DNA from: Petaurus breviceps papuanus
Taxonomy: Eukaryota; Chordata; Mammalia; Diprotodontia; Petauridae
Reading direction: 5' to 3'
NCBI GenBank assembly: GCA_028583685.1
Contig: JAMXIF010001178.1
Span: 2,419,093-2,483,092 of the forward strand
DNA length: 64,000 nucleotides
Position 1 is the stretch's first letter, and every line of letters begins with the position of its first letter. A program made the translations under genes and the position numbers. The notes under the pieces are model-generated. The model worked only from the letters and a program-made list of their open reading frames with translations. It ran no database searches and was not told the DNA's origin. Below, one piece after another: positions 10,940 through 23,175 of this stretch.

Positions 10940-12300
10940 CTTGCCAAACATACAGCAGACATAAAAAATAGTTTAATGAGCCTAGCAGATTTGTGAAGCC
11001 AGAGAAACTTGTGTAGGATGCCCTGAGAATTCACTACAGAGAGAATGACACTCCCCCACTGGAACGGGAGTGGACTGGGGAACATCTGGGATATTTATCC
11101 TTCACCATGAAACAGAGTTAACAAAAACTTGGAATTTAGGAGTTGGTCACCTGTTGGAATGTCATAACTATGAGAGTCCAAAGACATCCTTGTTCATGGA
11201 AAATTGGTCAGCATGTTACAGGTCTTTTCCCTTATAGGAAGAAACTTGGTAAACAAGCTGGCAGAGCTGGGTTGGGCAAGCAAGGAGGATAATGACAATT
11301 GCAGCCACCACTTGGAATCACTAACCAGAAGATACAAGGGGGACAAAACACAACTTCACTGATATTCCACATTGGTATGTTTCATGTTTATATTCAATAG
11401 ACTTCGTGGCAGGGCATATGTTTCTGAGGGGGAGGACATTCAAACATGGTAGTCATAGATCTGAGTCATTTAACGTCAATGAAATGGCAATTTTTGCTCA
11501 AAAAAGAGAAGAATGTACTTCATGTTCAGGGAAAAAAAGGCCTATGCATTTTTTTATGCTGTGGGCATGGCATAGGGGCATAATGTGTTCTAATGAAAAT
11601 TTCCTCCATCAAATGTGGATTTTCCCAACTAGTGATTTCTAAAAACACTGCTTTCAAAATAGTCAGCGCTGGTGACATTATAAAGTATATGAGAAGCATT
11701 TATTCATTAATAAATAGGAAAAAAACAAATAGAAAGGGATTAATGACGAGAAAACTATATTCCTTTTGATCTTTGTTTTGTTTGAATATGCTTTAAAGTC
11801 AGAAAAGTTTTGTGTTAGGAGGCAAAAGGCATTGCTGCTTTTACATAAATTCACAAATAAATAAATTACAGATTTCCTCCCTGCTACCTAATGAGGAACA
11901 GAGAAGGAAAGAGGAAAGGGGTACAATTAAATGGCCAAATGAAAGTCCAAACATCCAGGCAATGGCATGGGGAAGGAGAATAAGGAGGTTATCAGAACCA
12001 GGGAAAGAAAGCCAGCTTGGACCACTCTGTTTTTTAAAATGGACAAAAGCGGCCATTTGCAAATCTAAGAACAAAAGCAAGAGACAGAAGAGAGAATGCA
12101 TTGCCAGGACCACACTTTCATCCTTTTTGGCCCACATGCTTTACGGTGATGGTCATTAACAGCGTACAAAAGTGAACTACGACAGTAATAACTAACACTT
12201 ATAAAACATGTCTGGGTTTATAAAGAATATTATGTAAATATGAGAGAAGCAGTAACTACTCTAAGTAATAAGATTGGAAGGTCTTTATCACATAGGCAAT
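10940..12300. other. No gene recognised
   Basis: Frames of 78-115 codons exist on both strands but overlap each other and show no domain. Unique-looking DNA; I cannot name a repeat here. Confidence 0.4.
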
Positions 12301-12317
12301 TTTCCCCATAAAAAAGT

Positions 12318-13492
12318 AGTGCAGGCAGTGGCCGCCACTGTAGCTCTCCAAGCCCAAGCCGAAAGAGAAGTGAGGGGGGAGGAGGGTTTTAGGGAATTTT
12401 CAAGAACGTGGCTAGTATCAAGCAAACTGTCCTTAAATCTACCCCTCAGGAAGCAGCTGGCTGCAAGATTGCGCCCTCTACTGGAGGGGTCAAGAAACCT
12501 CATCCCTACAGACCGGGTACCAAAGTCACACTTTATCACAAGTCCAGCAAACTGCAGATTGGAAATCTTTCACTTCCGGCTTCTGATGCGTGAAATTGCT
12601 CAGGACTTTGAAACATATCTGCTCTTCCAGAGTGCAGCCACCGGTGCTTTGCAGGAGGCAAGTGGTTGGCCAGTTTGAGGACACTAACCTATGTGCTCTC
12701 TACCCCCAAACGTGTCACAGTCATGCCAAAAGAAATTCCACTAATATGGCATACGTGGAGAATGTGCTTCAGTTCTACTACTATGGGAAACATTCTTCAT
12801 CCTCAAAACAGAAAAGAAAAATCTCTTCTTCCTGTTTCTGGTAGTTCTGAACGTTAGATATTATATATATATATTTTTCCCCCATGGGGTCAAAAGGTAC
12901 CTAAGAAGATGATTTCGAATGGAAAAATAGGGGACAGAATCAGGTATTGGCAAGTTTTTTTTTTTCCATTTTCATTTGTGTGTGAATTTTGAATATAAAT
13001 GGAAGGACATGAAGCATTAATGGGGTAAAGAAAAGTTTTGGTAAGTAAGTTTTAACGATTCGACTTTATAACAATTATGAATAAATCTGATAAATTTTTC
13101 TGGACAATGCCAGCATTTGGATTTTTTTTAAGTAAATTTCTTTTCTTTCTTTCTTTCTTTTGTTTTCCTTTTTGGAGGGGGCAAGGTATGGCCATTGGGG
13201 TTAAGTGACTTGTCCAAGGTCACATGGCTAGTTTTGTGTTAAGTGTCTGAGTCCAAATTTGAACTCAGGTCCTCCTGACTGTGTCACCTAGCCGCCCCAA
13301 AAAGTAAATTTCTTATTGATGGCAACTAAATGGTGTTTGTAGCATTTTTATTATATGGTAGATTCTATCCATTCACTATACTTTTCTAACTGAGTTGTCC
13401 TACATGCAAGTTAAAGTTAAATGTTCTCTGTCTTCTGTGTTGTTCCTGTAAGTTTTCTATTAAAATACATTAAACTACTAAAAAAAAAAAAG
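12318..13492 (+). pseudogene. H3-3A: Histone H3.3 processed pseudogene
   Basis: Retrocopy of an H3.3 mRNA. The coding part begins at 12408, where the initiator is GTG instead of ATG, and runs to about 12775. Readable blocks include SAPSTGGVKKPHRYRPGT-like APSTGGVKKPHPYRPGT, then IAQDF, FQSAATGALQEAS, FEDTNLCA-like DTNLCALY and KRVTVMPKE. No intron interrupts it. Short deletions near residues 12-15 and 23-26, another after the ALQEAS block, and several frame changes destroy it. The 3' UTR is long and H3-3A-like (ttctgaacgttagatatt, gacaatgccagcatttggat, gatggcaactaaatggtgtt), ending ctattaaaatacattaaact plus a poly(A) run at about 13480-13491. Its 5' UTR start is approximate. H3-3A rather than H3-3B is judged from UTR memory only. 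A SINE later split the UTR. Confidence 0.92.
13143..13301 (-). mobile_element. tRNA-derived SINE, type I
   Basis: Minus-strand type I SINE with a TTTC-rich (sense GAAA-rich) tail, inserted in the 3' UTR of the H3.3 pseudogene. Perfect 13-bp duplications aagtaaatttctt lie at 13130-13142 and 13302-13314, so the insertion post-dates the pseudogene. Confidence 0.92.
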
Positions 13493-15372
13493 CAATTAAA
13501 CTGATGTCTACATTTAATTAGTCCAGGAAACTTAAGCTCAAAACTTTGACATCGATTTCTGATTTCTATTGATTTTTCTGATGGCCCATATTTCCCACTG
13601 TTGGGTATCAACAACATAGGTCAGGGATGGTGGGGGAAGTGTCTGTCTGAGGAGCCTGAATGGCTGACTGCCTCCAGAGCTCTCAGCTAAAGTAGCAGCA
13701 TCAAGTTGACCAGAATAAAGTGCTGAAAAAAATGAGTAAAAAAAAAAAGTAAAGCATAATTGTGGTACCAGGGGTGCCAGGACACAATCTCAGAAGAGAA
13801 TAACTCCAAAAATTTCCAATAAAAAGACTTGCCTAAAACACAAATTAGAATTTCAAGATGATGTGAGTTTTTAAAGAGTCAAAATAGTATAATAAGTGAA
13901 ATGAGAGAGACAGAGGAAATAATTGGAAAAGGCAATGAGATCTATGAAAGGACAATAATCACTTAAAACAAGAGCTGAAAAATTTTACTCAGTGACAGAC
14001 ACTGAAAATTAGAATAGGTAAAACAGAAGTTAATGACTCCATAAGACATACAACATAAAGTCCAAAGATGAAAGAATGGAAGAAAACCTAAAATCATATA
14101 ATAAACAAATGACCAAGAACTAAGAAAACATAGGAAGAAGAATCTATCACTTACCTCCTGAAAGAAACCTCAAAACGTAAATGTAAAGTCACAGAAATTT
14201 CACAGCCCAAATATATGACTTCCAAACAAAAAACAAAAGATTGCAAGCAGTCAGAAAGCATATAAGTACCAAGTAACCAGAGTCAGGATTACACAAGATT
14301 TAGCAGCTAAAACTATAATGAGGCAAAGAATGTAGAACACCATTCCAAAAGGCAAAAGACATAGGCTTACATTCAAGATTAACTTACTCAGAAAAACTAA
14401 ATATAAATCTATGGGGGTTTGGCAGACCTTTAATGAAATAGAGGACTTCTAAGTATTTGTGATAAAAAAATAGACCAGAGATGAATAGAAACTTTGAAAT
14501 ACAAACACAAGAGTAAAGAGAAATATTAAAAGATAAATATTAGTGAGCAATTGGGAAAATACTTTATAAGGGTGAAGTGTTTACAATCTAATGAAGAAAG
14601 GAGGGATGATACAAAAGAATTATGACATCAGAGATTATAGAGAGAGTCAAATAAGATAAAGAACCTGGTAGTGGTCTTTGTTATGTTTTGATTATCTTAA
14701 AAAGACAAAGGAAAGAGATGGAAGAAAATATACTAAGGAAAGAAGGGGGAGAAAGGGAAGGATGGAACTCTCCTCACAATATCAGGGTAGGCAAGTGGAA
14801 GGCCATATATATGAGGAAAGTGTGGGGAAGGACCAATGTTGTCACTTGAACCTTATGTTCATTTAAACTAATCAAAGAAGAATAAAATATACATCCATAA
14901 TCTGATGTGGGAGTATATATATAATTCAACAGGGAAACAAGGAAAGCAAGAGAGGTAAAGGGGAGAATAAAAGGGAAGATAGATCTAGAAATGATTAGTA
15001 TTAAACAACACACACACACACGATTTAGAAACATGATTGTGAAGGAGAATTTAAAAACAAGGAAAGAAAGGGGAAGAACCTGAGAATGGGGTCCAGGTGA
15101 GGGGAAGAGAAGAGGGGTAGGGAAGTAAATGATGTTTGCATCAAACATAGATCACTGGTGCTGAGCATACTCTTGTTACAAGCCACTCTTCTTCCATGGG
15201 AAGAGCAGGAGGCGATAAAAGAGAAGGAAAATTATAAGACAACAGGATTTAAAGAAAGTCACACATTTTTAAAAATACACAAATAAATCCAATGGAGATA
15301 ACGTTAAAAAAAAGAAACAGTTAACTGGGTAAAAATCTTTGCAACAAGTTTCTTCTTCAGTGCCTCATTTTT

Positions 15373-16588
15373 TTTTAAATCTTTGTTAATTTGTTTGTTT
15401 ACTTTTAGTTTACAAGATTCAGTTCTACAATTCCATGAGTTTGAAATTTTCTACTCCCCCCACCCCTATGGCAGCATACAATCAAGTATAGGATCTGCAA
15501 ATAGTTTCACATTAGACATTAATCAGGTTAAAAAGGATTGTATGGGGCGGCCAGGTGGCTCAGCGAGTAAGAGCACCGGCTCCAGTGTCGGGATGACCTG
15601 GGGATCAAATCCGGGCTCAGATACTTAGCACCACACCCAGAAATAACTGGTAGTGTAACCTTGAGCAAGTTACTTAACCCCAATTGCTTTAAAAAAAAAA
15701 AAAGGATTGTATTGGGTGGAATGAACAATGGGAAAGAGGAAACAAAACCAAACAAGAAAAAGAGAGCAGGTAGTTTGCTTCAATCTGCATTCAAACTCTG
15801 TTCTTTCTAGTTCTTTCTCTGAGGGTAGACATCTCTCTCCATCATGAGTCTTTTGGAGTTGACTTATAACCCTGCACTGCTGAGAAGTCTATCAAAGTTG
15901 GTCGTCATACATACATTGTGTCTGTAATTGTGTACAAATTTCTCCTGGTTCTGCTCTTCTCCCTCAGCATCAGTTCGTATAAGCCTCTCCAGGTAAATAT
16001 GAAGTCCATCTGCTCCTCGTTTCTTATAGCACAATAGTATTCCATTACATTCATATACCACAACTTGTTTAGCCATTCCCCAGTTGATGGACATCCCCTT
16101 AATTTCCAATTCTTTGCTACCACAAAAAGAGCTGTTATAAATATTTTTGTACATATGGGTATTCTTCCCACTTCTATGATCTCTTTGGGATACAACCTTA
16201 GAAGTGGTATTGCTGCATCAAAGGGTATGAAATTATTTATAGACCTTTGGGCAAAGTTTCAGATTGCTCTCCAGAATGGTTGAATCAGTTCAAAACTCCA
16301 CCAGCAATGGATTAGCGTTCCAATTTTTCCACATCCTCTCCAGCATTTGTCATTTTCCTGTTTTGTCATCTTAGCCAATCTGACCAGTGAGATGTGGTAC
16401 CTCAGAATTGTTTTGATTTGCATTTCTCTAGTCAATAGTGATTTAGAGCATTTTTTCATATGCTTATAGGTATCTTTAATTTCTTCCTCTGAAAATTACC
16501 TGTTCATATCCTTTGACCATTTATCAATTGGGTGATGACTTGTATTCTTATAGATTTGACTCAATTCTCTGTATAGTTTAGAAATGAG
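15373..16588 (-). mobile_element. L1 copy A, 5'-truncated
   Basis: Minus-strand L1 3' end. The ORF2 C-terminus is well preserved at 16459-15850: MQIKTILRYHISLVRLAKMT, then the cysteine motif CWRGCGKIGTLIHCWW, then LRGCPSTGEWLNKLWYMNVM and EYYCAIRNEE. These correspond to the C-terminal cysteine-rich region of L1 ORF2p. The 3' UTR continues to a poly(T) run at 15368-15376. Bounded by tcagtgcctcattttt at 15357-15372 and tcagtgccccattttt at 16589-16604. A type II SINE lies in its 3' UTR. Confidence 0.85.
15544..15698 (+). mobile_element. tRNA-derived SINE, type II
   Basis: Complete type II SINE (ggccaggtggctcagcgagt ... ccccaattgctttaaa). Perfect 14-bp duplications aaaaaggattgtat flank it at 15530-15543 and 15699-15712. 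Inserted in the 3' UTR of L1 copy A. Confidence 0.92.
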
Positions 16589-17494
16589 TCAGTGCCCCAT
16601 TTTTAAAAAGAGTTCATTTTACTTTTATTTTTTTCCTTTTTAGATTTTTCCTCCCCCCCAAATTTATTTATCTACTTATTCATTCATTCATTTTTAGTTT
16701 TCAACATTCATTTATATAAGATTTGAGTTCCAAATTTTCTCTCCAACTCTCCCCTACCTCCCACCCCAAGATGGCAAGCATGCTAAATACCCTTTCCCCC
16801 AGTCTTCCCCCTCTTATATCCCCCCATTCTCCTTTTTACCCCTTTCCCCCTTACTTTCTTATAGGGCAAGATGGATTTCTATATGCCATTGCCTGTATAT
16901 TTTATCTCCCAGTTGCATGTAAAAACATTTTTAACATTTATTTTTAAAACTTTGAGTTCTAGATTCTCTCCCTTCTTTCCTCTTCACCTACCCCCACTGA
17001 GAAGACAAATACTTCAATATAGGTTATACATGTGTATTTATGCAAAACATTTCCATAGTAGTCATATTGTGAAAGACTAACTATATTTCCCTCTGTTCTT
17101 TCCTGCCCCCCCATTTATTCCATTTTCTCCTTTGACCCTATCCCTTTACAAAAGTGTTTGCTTCTGACTGCCCCCTCCCCCAATATGCCCTCCCTTCTTT
17201 CATCTCTCTCTCTTATTTCCTTCCCCCCTACTTTCCTGTAGGGTAAGATATCCAACTGAGTGTGTATGGTATTCCCTCCTTAAGTCAAATCCATAAGGTT
17301 GACTCATGCCCTTTCACCTCCCTGCTCTTCCCCTCCATTGTAAAAGCTTTCTCTTGCCTCTTTTATGTGAGATAATTTATCCTATTCTATCTCTCCCCTT
17401 CTCCTTCTCCCAATATATTCCTCTCTCACCTCTTAATTTTATTTTTTAGATATCATCCTTTCATATTCAACTCACTCTGTACCCTCTGTCTATG

Positions 17495-17587
17495 TATACA
17501 TATACACACCTATATATACATATATGTATATATATACACATGTGTGTATATATACACACATACATATATATATATACACACACATAT
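17495..17587. repeat. TA/CA-rich microsatellite
   Basis: Alternating purine-pyrimidine tract of ATAT and ACAC runs in the 3' UTR of HAL1 copy B. The same place in copies D and E also carries a TA/CA tract, so it is a family feature. Confidence 0.85.
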
Positions 17588-17710
17588 TCCCTTTAACTAT
17601 CCTAATACTGAGAAAAGTTTCATGAGCTACAAATATCATCTTTCCATATAGGAATGTAAACAGCTCAACTTTAATAAGTTCCTTATGATTTCTTTTTCCT
17701 GCTTACCTTT

Positions 17711-18798
17711 TCATGCTTCTCTTGCTTCTTGCATTTGAAAGTCAAATTTTCTGTTAGCTCTGGTTTTTTCATCAAGAATTCTGTAATGTCCTCTATTTCA
17801 TTGAATATGTATTTTTTCCCCAAAGTATTTTACTCAGTTTTGCTGGGAAGGTGATTCTTGGTTTTAATCCTAGCTCCTTTGACCTCTGGAATATCATATT
17901 CCAAGCCCTTTGATCCCTTAATGTAGAAGCTGCCAGATCTTGTGTTATCCTGATTGTGTTTCCACAATATTCAAATTATTTCTTCCTGACTGCCTGTAAC
18001 ATTTTTTCCTTCACCTGGGAACTCTGGAATTTGGCTACAATATTCCTAGGAGTTTTCTTTTGGGGATCTTTTTCGAGAGACAATCAGTGGATTCTTTCCA
18101 TTTCTATTTTACCCTTTGGTTCTAGAATATCAGGGCAGTTTTCCTTGATAATTTCTTGAAAGATGGTGTCTAGACTTTTTTTTTATAATGATTTTCAGGT
18201 AGTCCAATAACTTTTAAACTATCTCTCCTGGATCTATTTTCCAGGTCAACAGTTTTTTCTAATGAGATATTTCACATAGCCTTCTATTTTTTTTTTCATT
18301 CTTTTGGATCTGTTTTATAATGTCTTTATTTCTCATAAAGTTATTAGCTTCCATTTGCTCCAATCTAATTTTGAAGCTATCATTTTCTTCAATGAGCTTT
18401 TGAAGTTCCTTTTCCATCTGGCCACTTCTGATTTTTAAGCTATTTTTCTCATTCAAAGAGTCATTGACTCTGAACCTTTTTTGCCCTTTGAGTTAGTCTA
18501 TTTTTAAGGTGTTATTTTCTTCAGTATTTTTTGGTATCTCCTTTAGCAAACTGTTGGCTTGTTTTTCATGATTTTCTAGCATCAGTCTCATTTTTCTTTC
18601 CAATTTTTCCTTTACTTTTTGATTTTCTTACTTGATTTTCAAACTCCTTTTTCAGCTCTTCCATGGCCTGAAACCAACTCATATTTTTCTTGGTGCAGGA
18701 GTTTTGATTTTGCTGTCTTCTTCTGGTTCTATGTTTTGATCTTCTTTGTCACCAAAGAAGAATTTTATAGTCTGATTTCTTTTCCTCTGTTTGCTCAT
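17711..18798 (-). pseudogene. L1/HAL1 ORF1 remnant, copy B
   Basis: Degraded ORF1 of the RNA-binding L1 ORF1p type. Read on the minus strand from the ATG at 18798, the basic start (MSKQRKRNQ), a KTPAP-like segment and a coiled coil (LIEENDSFKIRLEQMEANNF, 18259-18456) are visible. C-terminal blocks corresponding to the RRM and CTD of the intact copy E follow, to a stop at 17711-17713. Several stops and frame changes make it inactive. Confidence 0.8.
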
Positions 18799-19799
18799 TT
18801 TCCCAGCCAATTACTTGACTTTTGAGCTCTTTCCCATGGCAGAATTCTGATTTCAGAGTGGAGAATGCTATGTACCAAATTTCTGGGGTTTTGCACAGTT
18901 GTTGTGAGAGCTACATCTAGGCACCTGCCTCAGAATTGTGAGGAGGACTGCCTCTCCACAGCCTCAACAAGTTCTGCCATGCCAGTGCTCCTCCTCAGGA
19001 TCACCACCTAAGACTGTGGCCCAGGTCCAAGCAGGGCAATGCAAGAGAATCCTGCCTCAGCACCAGTGAAGAGATTTGTGCAATTGCCTTCTTATCAATC
19101 ACTTGGTCCCCACCACCATCTGTGGCCATGGAGCTCTAGAAGCAGCTGCTGCTGCTTCTGCTGCTGCCACTGCAGCACTACCACCTCTGCCACCCTGAGG
19201 GTAGGGGTCGGATCACGCTCTTCTCTCACCCACATCCAACAGAGTTTCCCCACTGACCTTTTACTTTGTCTTTGGCCTTTGTGGGTTGAGAAGTCTGGAA
19301 ACTGCTACAGCTGCCAGTGATTCAGTCCCTGGAGGTCTGCTCCAGCCTGATTTGTGCTGGTGCAGCCCATGTGGCACTGTGTTCTGCTCCCATCTCAGTG
19401 TGATAGACTCTTCCTGTTGACCTCGTAGACTGTCTTCAGTGGGAATTTGTTTCACTCTGTCATTTTATGGGTTCTATAGCTCTAAAATTTGTTTAGAGTC
19501 ATTTTTAACAATTATTAGAGGTAATTGGGGGATGAGCTCAAGCAAGTTGCTGCTTTTACTCTGCCATCTTGGTCCCACCACCTCAGTCCCTCATTTTTAA
19601 GATATGTAAGGGAGTGATTTCAATTTGTAGGAGTAAAAAAGCATTTATCAATTGATGAACAGTCAGAGAATAAGAATAGAAAGTTTTCAAGTGAAGAAAT
19701 CCAAGCTATCAAAAATCTCTAAATCATTAATTAGAGAAATGAAAATTAAAATGATGCTGAGGTTCTGCTTCATGCCCGTTGGATCAGCAAAGCTGGCCA

Positions 19800-19806
19800 A
19801 AAAAAA

Positions 19807-19850
<44 letters not shown>

Positions 19851-19863
19851 AANNNNNNNNNNA

Positions 19864-19954
<91 letters not shown>

Positions 19955-19955
19955 G
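19800..19955. repeat. (GAAA)n microsatellite with assembly gap
   Basis: About 150 bases of GAAA units, broken by ten N at 19853-19862. It lies inside the ORF2-derived part of L1 copy C, just after an A-rich lysine-coding stretch, which likely seeded the expansion. The true length is unknown because of the gap. Confidence 0.95.
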
Positions 19956-20819
19956 ATAAGAAAAGAAAAAAGAAGAAAGGGAAAATGATAAGTGTTAGAG
20001 GAACTATGAGAAAACAAGCACCTTAGGGTACTTTTGGTGGAACTGTGATTCAGTCCATCTGTTCTGGAAACCAATTTGGAACTATGTCCATTAGTTACTA
20101 AACTGTGCATACCCTTTGACCCAGAAATACCAGTAGTAGGCTTATATCCAAAAAAAATTTTTTTTTCCCCAGTGGAAAAGGTCTTAAATAGAAAAATATT
20201 TCTAAGATCTCTTCTTGTGGTGATAAAAAATCGGCAACTAACAGTAGGCTCAGCAATTGGAGAATAGCTGAACTTATTGCATATGAATGAATTATTATAT
20301 ATAAATGGAATGGAAAATTATTATTTTATAAAAAATGAAGAAGCTACTATTTTATAAGAAATGTATGGAATGATGCAGAGTTAAGTTAGAGAGCCAGGAG
20401 AACAATTTATACTAAAATATCAACATTATAAAATCAAACAATTTTGAAAGATTTAAGAACTCTGATAAATTAAATGACCAATTATGATTATGAAAGAGGA
20501 ATGATGTTTCACCTCCTCATAGAGAGGTGAATATATAGAATACAACACACATTTCTGGACATGACTAGTATGGACATTTATTTTTCATGACTATGCTTAT
20601 TTGCTATGAGTTTTATTTTTCTTTTCTCTTTTTTTTACTTAGTTGGGGAAGGGGTAGAAGTAAGGAAAAATGCATAATAACTGAAAAAATAATTTAAACA
20701 TTTTTTTCCAAGCTATTGAGTAAACTTCCTTTTGTTAGATGGTCTACAAGTGTGTCATTTTATTGCAATTCTAAGCTAGAACCACAAAGCCAGTCAGATT
20801 TAGGTATGTATGACCTGGA

Positions 20820-21020
20820 ACAATATAGTATCTCATTCGGTCCTTACAACAACCCTGTGAGGTAGATGTGACCTTACAAATAAGAAAACTGAAGCTGAGA
20901 GAAATTAAATGATTTACTCAGGGTCAAACAACTAGCAAATGTCTGAGAAGTGATTTGAACTCAGATCTTCCTCATTACAAGCCCCCTTTTTCTAACCACT
21001 ACACCATACTGCCTCCCTCT
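20820..21020 (-). repeat. MIR-like SINE
   Basis: Antisense MIR order: ctcattcggtccttacaaca, then ccctgtgaggtaga, then aagaaaactgaagctgagag, then atttgaactcagatcttcct and ctaaccactacacc. Confidence 0.75.
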
Positions 21021-22039
21021 GCAATATTAGATCTATAAAGGACCTAAGAACATAATAAAATGTTAGACCATTGGGTTACAAGGTCATAGGATTTAGATTT
21101 AGAAGAAAAGGTCATCTGTTCCACTCGCTGAGTTTCAGAGGCAAGGAAACTGAGGCCCTAAAAAGGTAAGTAATTTTCCTAAAGTTATATGGAATTGAAG
21201 TGGAGCAAAGATGACAGAGTAAAAGCAGGGACTTGCTTGAGCTCTCCCCCAAACCCCTCAAAATACCTGTAAAAAATTACTCTAAACAAATTCTAGAGTA
21301 GAAGGAGCCACAAAATGACAAATTGAAACAAATTTCCAGCCCAAGACAACTGGAAAGTTGACAGGCAAGGTCTATTACACTGGGTTGGGTGAGGAATGTA
21401 GTCCAGCGTGGGCTGTGCTGGCACAGATGGGACTGGAGCAGGCCTTAGGGGACTGAATCACTGTCAGCTGTAGGGGTATCCAGACTTCTCAACCAATAAA
21501 CACCAAAGACAAATTCGAAGGTCAGTAGGAAAGGTCTCTCACCTGGGTGAGAGACTAGCATGGTCCAGCCCCAGCCCCAGGACGGCAGCAATCACTGCAA
21601 CAATAGCTGCTGCTGGAGCTCTTGGCCTACAGAGAGTGGGGGTATTGAGCAGCTACTCAGAGGGAGATTGCAGGGATCTCTGCTGAGTCTGAGACAGGAT
21701 TCTCTTGCTTTGCTCTTGCTTGAATCTGGGTCACAGTCCTGGGTGGCGGTCCTGGGGCAAGGAGGAGCACTGGCATGGCAAAGCTTGTGGTGGCAGTGGA
21801 GAGGGAATCCTCCTCACAGTTCCAAGGCAGAAAACAGTGCTTGTGGTGGTTCACAAACAAGAGCACAGGCCAGGAGAGAAGTAAATACCTCTCCTTAAAT
21901 CATACCACCTCAGAAGAACTGAAAATTTACAGGTACCTAGAAACAACTCTGAAAACAATTGCACAAAACCCCTAAAGCTTGGGGCAGTACACCTTCCACT
22001 TAACAAAGAGCTCACAAGTCAGGTAAATTGGTTGGGAAA

Positions 22040-23044
22040 ATGAGCAGGAAAAAAATCATGTGATAGAATCTTACTTTCCTGGTGAGAAGATCCTTCCTTG
22101 GTGAGAAGGAAGATCAAAACATACAACCAGAAGAAGACAACAAAGTCAAAGTTCCTACATCCAAAGCCTCCAAGAAAAATATAAAATTGGTCTCAGGCCA
22201 CAGAAGAGCTCAAAAAGGATTTTGAAAATCAAGTAAGAGAAGTGGAAGAAAAACTGCAAAGAGAAATGAGACTGATGCAAGAAAATCATGAAAAAATGAG
22301 ACAACAGCTTGCTAAAGGAGACCCCCAAAATACTGAAGAAAATAACACCTTTAAAAATAGACTAACCCAAGTGGCAAAAGAGGTTTAAAAAGTCAATGAG
22401 AAGAAAAATGCCTTAAAAAGCAGATTTGACCAGATGGAAAAGGACTTCAAAAGCTCATTGAAGAAAATAATTCCTTCAAAATTAGAATGGAGCAAATAGA
22501 AGCTAATGACTTTATGAGAAATCAAGGTATTATAAAACAGATACAAAAGAATGAAAAAATATTATTGGACTACCTGAAAGCCATGATCAAAAAAAAAAGA
22601 ACCTAGACATCATCTTTTAAGAAATTATCAAGGAAAACTGCCCTGATATTCTAGAACCAGAGGGTAAAATAGAAATGGAAAGAATCCACTGATCATCTCT
22701 TGAAAAAGATCCTAAAAAGAAAACTCCTAGGAATATTGTAGCCAAATTCCAGAGTTCCCAGGTCAAGCAGAAAATATTACAAGCTGCCAGAAAGAAACAA
22801 TTCAAGTATTGTGGAAACACAATCAAAATAACACAAGATTTAGCAGCTTCTACACTAAGAAATCAAATATGATATTCCAGAAGTCAAAGGAGCTAGGACC
22901 ACCTTCCCAGAAAAACTGAGTATAATACTGCAGAGAAAAAAAAATGGATAATCGGAAATAGAGGACTTTCAAGCATTCTTGATGAAAAGACCAGAGCTGA
23001 ACAGAAAATTTGACTTTCAAATACAACAAGCAAGAGAAACATGA
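22040..23044 (+). pseudogene. L1/HAL1 ORF1 remnant, copy D
   Basis: Begins at an ATG (MSRKKIM) equivalent to the start of the intact copy E. It retains coiled-coil text, the RRM/CTD block TTGVPESHDQ-like IIGLPESHDQ, then the NIVAKFQSSQVKQKILQAAR region and the KQFKYCGNTIKITQDLAAST block, before a TGA at 23042-23044. Frame changes and internal stops remove function. Confidence 0.82.
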
Positions 23045-23175
23045 AAAGGTAAACAGGAAAGAGAAATCATAAGAGACTTATTAAAGCTGAACTGTTTATA
23101 TTCTTACATGGAAAGATGATATTTATAAATCATAAGAACATTCTCAGTATTATGGTAGTTGGAGGGAATGGATAT

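Larger units (their letters stand above)
16607..19582 (-). mobile_element. HAL1-like ORF1-only L1, copy B
   Basis: Minus-strand element of 2976 bases. From its 5' end (19582) it has a 5' UTR beginning near ggtgggaccaagatggcaga, an ORF1 remnant (complement 17711-18798) and about 1.1 kb of purine-rich 3' sequence (on this strand seen as C/T-rich). There is no ORF2 of any kind. The 3' sequence contains two L1-end-like modules in tandem, each with a gagttcyara-type motif (about 16726-16880 and 16950-17110). Flanked by tcagtgccccatttttaa (16589-16606) and tcagtccctcatttttaa (19583-19600). Architecture matches copies D and E. Confidence 0.82.
13640..20698 (+). mobile_element. L1 copy C, internally deleted, hosts two L1 insertions
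   Basis: Plus-strand L1 remnant of about 2.8 kb of its own sequence. An ORF1 remnant runs from an ATG at 13732 to about 14510, with the readable RITQDLAA block of the ORF1 C-terminal domain. The purine-rich inter-ORF region follows to about 15240. It then jumps directly to the ORF2 C-terminal region (WVKIFATS at about 15325), with no endonuclease or reverse transcriptase. It is broken at 15357-15372 by inserted elements A and B, resumes at 19601 (a SIDEQSENKNRKFSSEEIQ-like stretch, then IKMMLRF), and ends in a 3' UTR and A-rich end at about 20698. A GAAA tract has expanded inside it at 19800-19955. Confidence 0.8.

Noticed and set aside
12274-12678. 134-codon frame over the H3.3 copy
   Set aside because: It is a different frame from the histone; the histone text is read at 12408-12593 and in pieces afterwards.
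14774-15148. 124-codon minus-strand frame
   Set aside because: Antisense of the purine-rich inter-ORF region of L1 copy C, where low complexity keeps frames open.
19652-20026. Lysine/arginine-rich frame
   Set aside because: Translation of the GAAA microsatellite and the gap within L1 copy C.
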